6,736 nt of DNA from Archaeoglobales archaeon (GTDB taxonomy: Archaea; Halobacteriota; Archaeoglobi; Archaeoglobales; Archaeoglobaceae): positions 1 to 6,736 of the forward strand of contig QMZF01000054.1 in NCBI GenBank assembly GCA_003663055.1. Reading direction: 5' to 3'. Every line of letters begins with the position of its first letter. The stretch's first letter is position 1. Shown here piece after piece: positions 5,451 to 6,736 of the stretch. The notes beneath the pieces were generated by a model. It was not told the DNA's origin, did no database searches, and worked only from the letters and a program-made list of their open reading frames with translations. Position numbers and translations under genes: made by a program.

Positions 5451-6371
5451 ATGAGAAAATTTGTGTTAGCTGCACTGTTGATAATTCTGGCAGCAACGGA
5501 AAGCTGTCTTGCTTATAACATAGACGGAAGCCTTGAAGATTGGGGAATTACACTAGATGAATTAGCGAAGGGTCTTAACGATGACGATGAAAATGCTTGG
5601 ATCCCAGACAGCCCAACCGCCGACTGGATAATCGAAAACGATCTCTACACTGACCCACACCATTCCGGAACGAGGGGTCCTTATGCGTGCACATGGAACG
5701 CCGATACAGGCAGATGGGACTTTTGCAGCAGAGGGGTTCACATAAAGGGGATTGGCCAGACGTTTGTTCCGTACGAGGAACCGAAACTAAGGGATAAGAG
5801 ATACATTTTGCCAGTTTATGTCCCTCAACCTTCTGGAGGGGAAAGATGGGACATCGAAGCGTTATATTTCGATGACGATGGTAAATACGTGTACTTTGCA
5901 GTCTTGACGTCAAACCTGAGCGGGACAGGCGATTTAGCTTTAAATGATGGAAAATACGGTGTCGTTCTAAGAGATCACGATGGGCTTAGCCGAGGGCAGG
6001 TATATAGGAACCCATCTTGGTTGAACTCTTACTGGTGCACAAAAGAGAGTGGTGAGGAAATAAAGACCGTCATAGATCCTCAGAATCCAGGCACTCTTGT
6101 TGGAACAGCGTTAATAGTTATAGGCGACACTAACGTGTGCGATAACGGAGTTACGAACTACGTTATTGAAATTAGGGTAAACAAAACAGATTTGGGTTAT
6201 CCAATCAACGGTACAACCAGCAACCTCGGCTACGCTTTAACGTGTGGGAATGATTACATAGAGAAAGTAGTGAAATACGACTACGACACGATTCCAGAAT
6301 TTCCAAGCATAGCGATGCCTTTAGCGGCTATAATTGCCATAGTATACTTAAGGATGCGAACCAATAGTTGA
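5451..6371 (+). CDS. Secreted surface protein with PEF-CTERM sorting signal
   Basis: The specific function is not recognised; the architecture is clear. Numbered from the ATG at 5451, residues 1-21 are a Sec signal peptide (MRK, hydrophobic core, likely cut after CLA). Residues 23-31 read NIDGSLEDW, the 'DGxLxDW' opening seen in many secreted beta-sandwich, CBM9-like or sorting-anchored proteins. A middle part has YFDDDGKYVYFAV (139-151), acidic possible Ca-binding clusters (43-47, 141-143) and five mature cysteines (80, 92, 196, 230, 265). N-glycosylation sequons occur at N155, N244 and N253. The C-terminus has IPEFPSIA (281-288), a hydrophobic helix and RMR, which is the PEF-CTERM tripartite signal. 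Such signals are thought to be removed by archaeosortase C with transfer to a membrane lipid. An alternative ATG at 5436 would add MPREI before the signal; the promoter spacing favours 5451. The gene is divergent from the mptG operon. Enzyme, ligand-binding or S-layer-associated roles remain open. Confidence 0.85.
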   Translation: MRKFVLAALLIILAATESCLAYNIDGSLEDWGITLDELAKGLNDDDENAWIPDSPTADWIIENDLYTDPHHSGTRGPYACTWNADTGRWDFCSRGVHIKGIGQTFVPYEEPKLRDKRYILPVYVPQPSGGERWDIEALYFDDDGKYVYFAVLTSNLSGTGDLALNDGKYGVVLRDHDGLSRGQVYRNPSWLNSYWCTKESGEEIKTVIDPQNPGTLVGTALIVIGDTNVCDNGVTNYVIEIRVNKTDLGYPINGTTSNLGYALTCGNDYIEKVVKYDYDTIPEFPSIAMPLAAIIAIVYLRMRTNS

Positions 6372-6432
6372 ACTCCTTCTAATTTTGAAGTCGGATAAAA
6401 TCAAGAAACTGTAGATCATTAACTGCAAAAAG

Positions 6433-6439
6433 TTTAAAT
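6433..6439 (+). promoter_or_regulatory. BRE/TATA promoter of the small acidic protein gene
   Basis: GCAAAAAGTTTAAATC is a good archaeal BRE plus TATA match with the same TTTAAAT core as the promoter at 5421. Its centre is 26 bases before the ATG at 6462, so the start of transcription should coincide with the ATG. It would exclude the in-frame TTG at 6453 as the start. Confidence 0.6.
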
Positions 6440-6461
6440 CGCCGCCACTAAATTGCTTAGC

Positions 6462-6734
6462 ATGGATTTCGAGGACATCATTGCAGATATGATTGAGGAA
6501 GAGGAAGAAGAGGTTGAGGGAGAAGAAGAAGTCAAACTCGCAGAAATTTACAGACTAGCATCAAAACTTGTTAAGCTACTTGAAGAGCTAAAAAGCTATG
6601 AGTTAAGGGAAGCAGCTTCTCTCATGCTCATTAAAGAGATTGTTGGAGATGACAGGATACTCGTTGGACTCGCAACAAAGATGCTTCAAGATATGAGCTT
6701 TGGTTTTGATGAAGATGAAAGATATGTATCTTAA
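6462..6734 (+). CDS. Small acidic helical protein, function unknown
   Basis: This 90-residue protein is not recognised. It opens with a very acidic stretch (E12-E17, then E19 and E21-E23), followed by amphipathic helices predicted by eye at about 26-44 (LAEIYRLASKLVKLLEELK), 47-60 and 64-78, and an acidic tail FDEDERY. There is no signal peptide, no membrane segment and no Cys, so it is probably cytoplasmic. The charge and all-helical look would fit a small protein-protein interaction or chaperone-like adaptor, but nothing identifies a partner. The ATG at 6462 is chosen over the TTG at 6453 because a TATA box lies 26 bases before it. Base composition resembles its neighbours, the reading frame ends with TAA two bases before the window edge, and the upstream gene is 90 bases away with its own promoter between them. 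It is likely real given the strong promoter. Confidence 0.75.
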   Translation: MDFEDIIADMIEEEEEEVEGEEEVKLAEIYRLASKLVKLLEELKSYELREAASLMLIKEIVGDDRILVGLATKMLQDMSFGFDEDERYVS

Positions 6735-6736
6735 AT

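Noticed and set aside
5451..5515. Possible lipoprotein signal because of Cys19 near the end of the signal peptide.
   Set aside because: The residues before it (TES-C) do not fit a lipobox, and cleavage after CLA is a better signal-peptidase I site; the C-terminal anchor also makes a lipoprotein unnecessary.
5575..5913. A 112-codon - strand frame inside the PEF-CTERM gene.
   Set aside because: The + strand frame has a signal peptide and sorting tail, and the - frame has low-complexity Arg/Ser-rich content with no promoter.
1838..6461. Search by eye for box C/D guide RNAs in the gaps near nop5/flpA.
   Set aside because: No paired RTGATGA and CTGA boxes at suitable spacing were seen in the gaps at 1838-1921, 5341-5450 or 6372-6461.

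Overview
The window looks like a hyperthermophilic euryarchaeon of the Archaeoglobales. The reasons are an archaeal C/D-RNP pair (fibrillarin and Nop5) directly followed by beta-RFAP synthase, a tetrahydromethanopterin enzyme; homodimer-type archaeal NAC; TATA/BRE promoters; and a surface protein with a PEF-CTERM tail. From memory, Archaeoglobus fulgidus has fibrillarin, Nop5 and beta-RFAP synthase as consecutive loci (AF2087-AF2089), so a relative of that genus with lower GC is likely. The species cannot be fixed from the sequence alone.

Layout. At 1-745 lies the 3' part of an IS481-like (rve-type DDE) transposase gene on the + strand. It is broken by frameshifts in its first 115 bases and runs up to the end of trmI. 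At 746-1837, on the - strand, nac and trmI form a two-gene operon with its own promoter at about 1865. At 1922-2284, on the + strand, is the 3' half of a second, unrelated transposase (IS6/IS240-like), also frameshifted, wedged between the nac promoter and the end of flpA. At 2289-5340, on the - strand, is a compact four-gene operon in the order ThiF-like protein, beta-RFAP synthase, Nop5, fibrillarin, with gaps of 16, about 0-23 and 7 bases. At 5341-5450 is a divergent promoter region. At 5451-6371, on the + strand, is a secreted PEF-CTERM surface protein, followed at 6462-6734 by a small acidic protein of unknown function with its own promoter.

How the genes relate. The main operon joins two enzymes of likely cofactor/adenylation chemistry (ThiF-like and MptG) to the core of the box C/D 2'-O-methylation machine (Nop5 and FlpA). 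The nac-trmI operon adds nascent-chain and tRNA-modification functions, so the - strand block concerns translation and RNA modification. The + strand genes on the right belong to a different, surface/unknown context.

A recurrent feature is that the four TATA-like elements sit about 25-28 bases before a start codon, which predicts leaderless mRNAs for the first gene of each unit. Internal operon genes instead carry Shine-Dalgarno-like sequences in two of four cases, clearest at nop5. The points most worth checking are the nop5 start (a strong SD aligned to a CTG), the degenerate ThiF-like protein paired with MptG, and the PEF-CTERM protein. I see no RNA gene, CRISPR array or replication origin.
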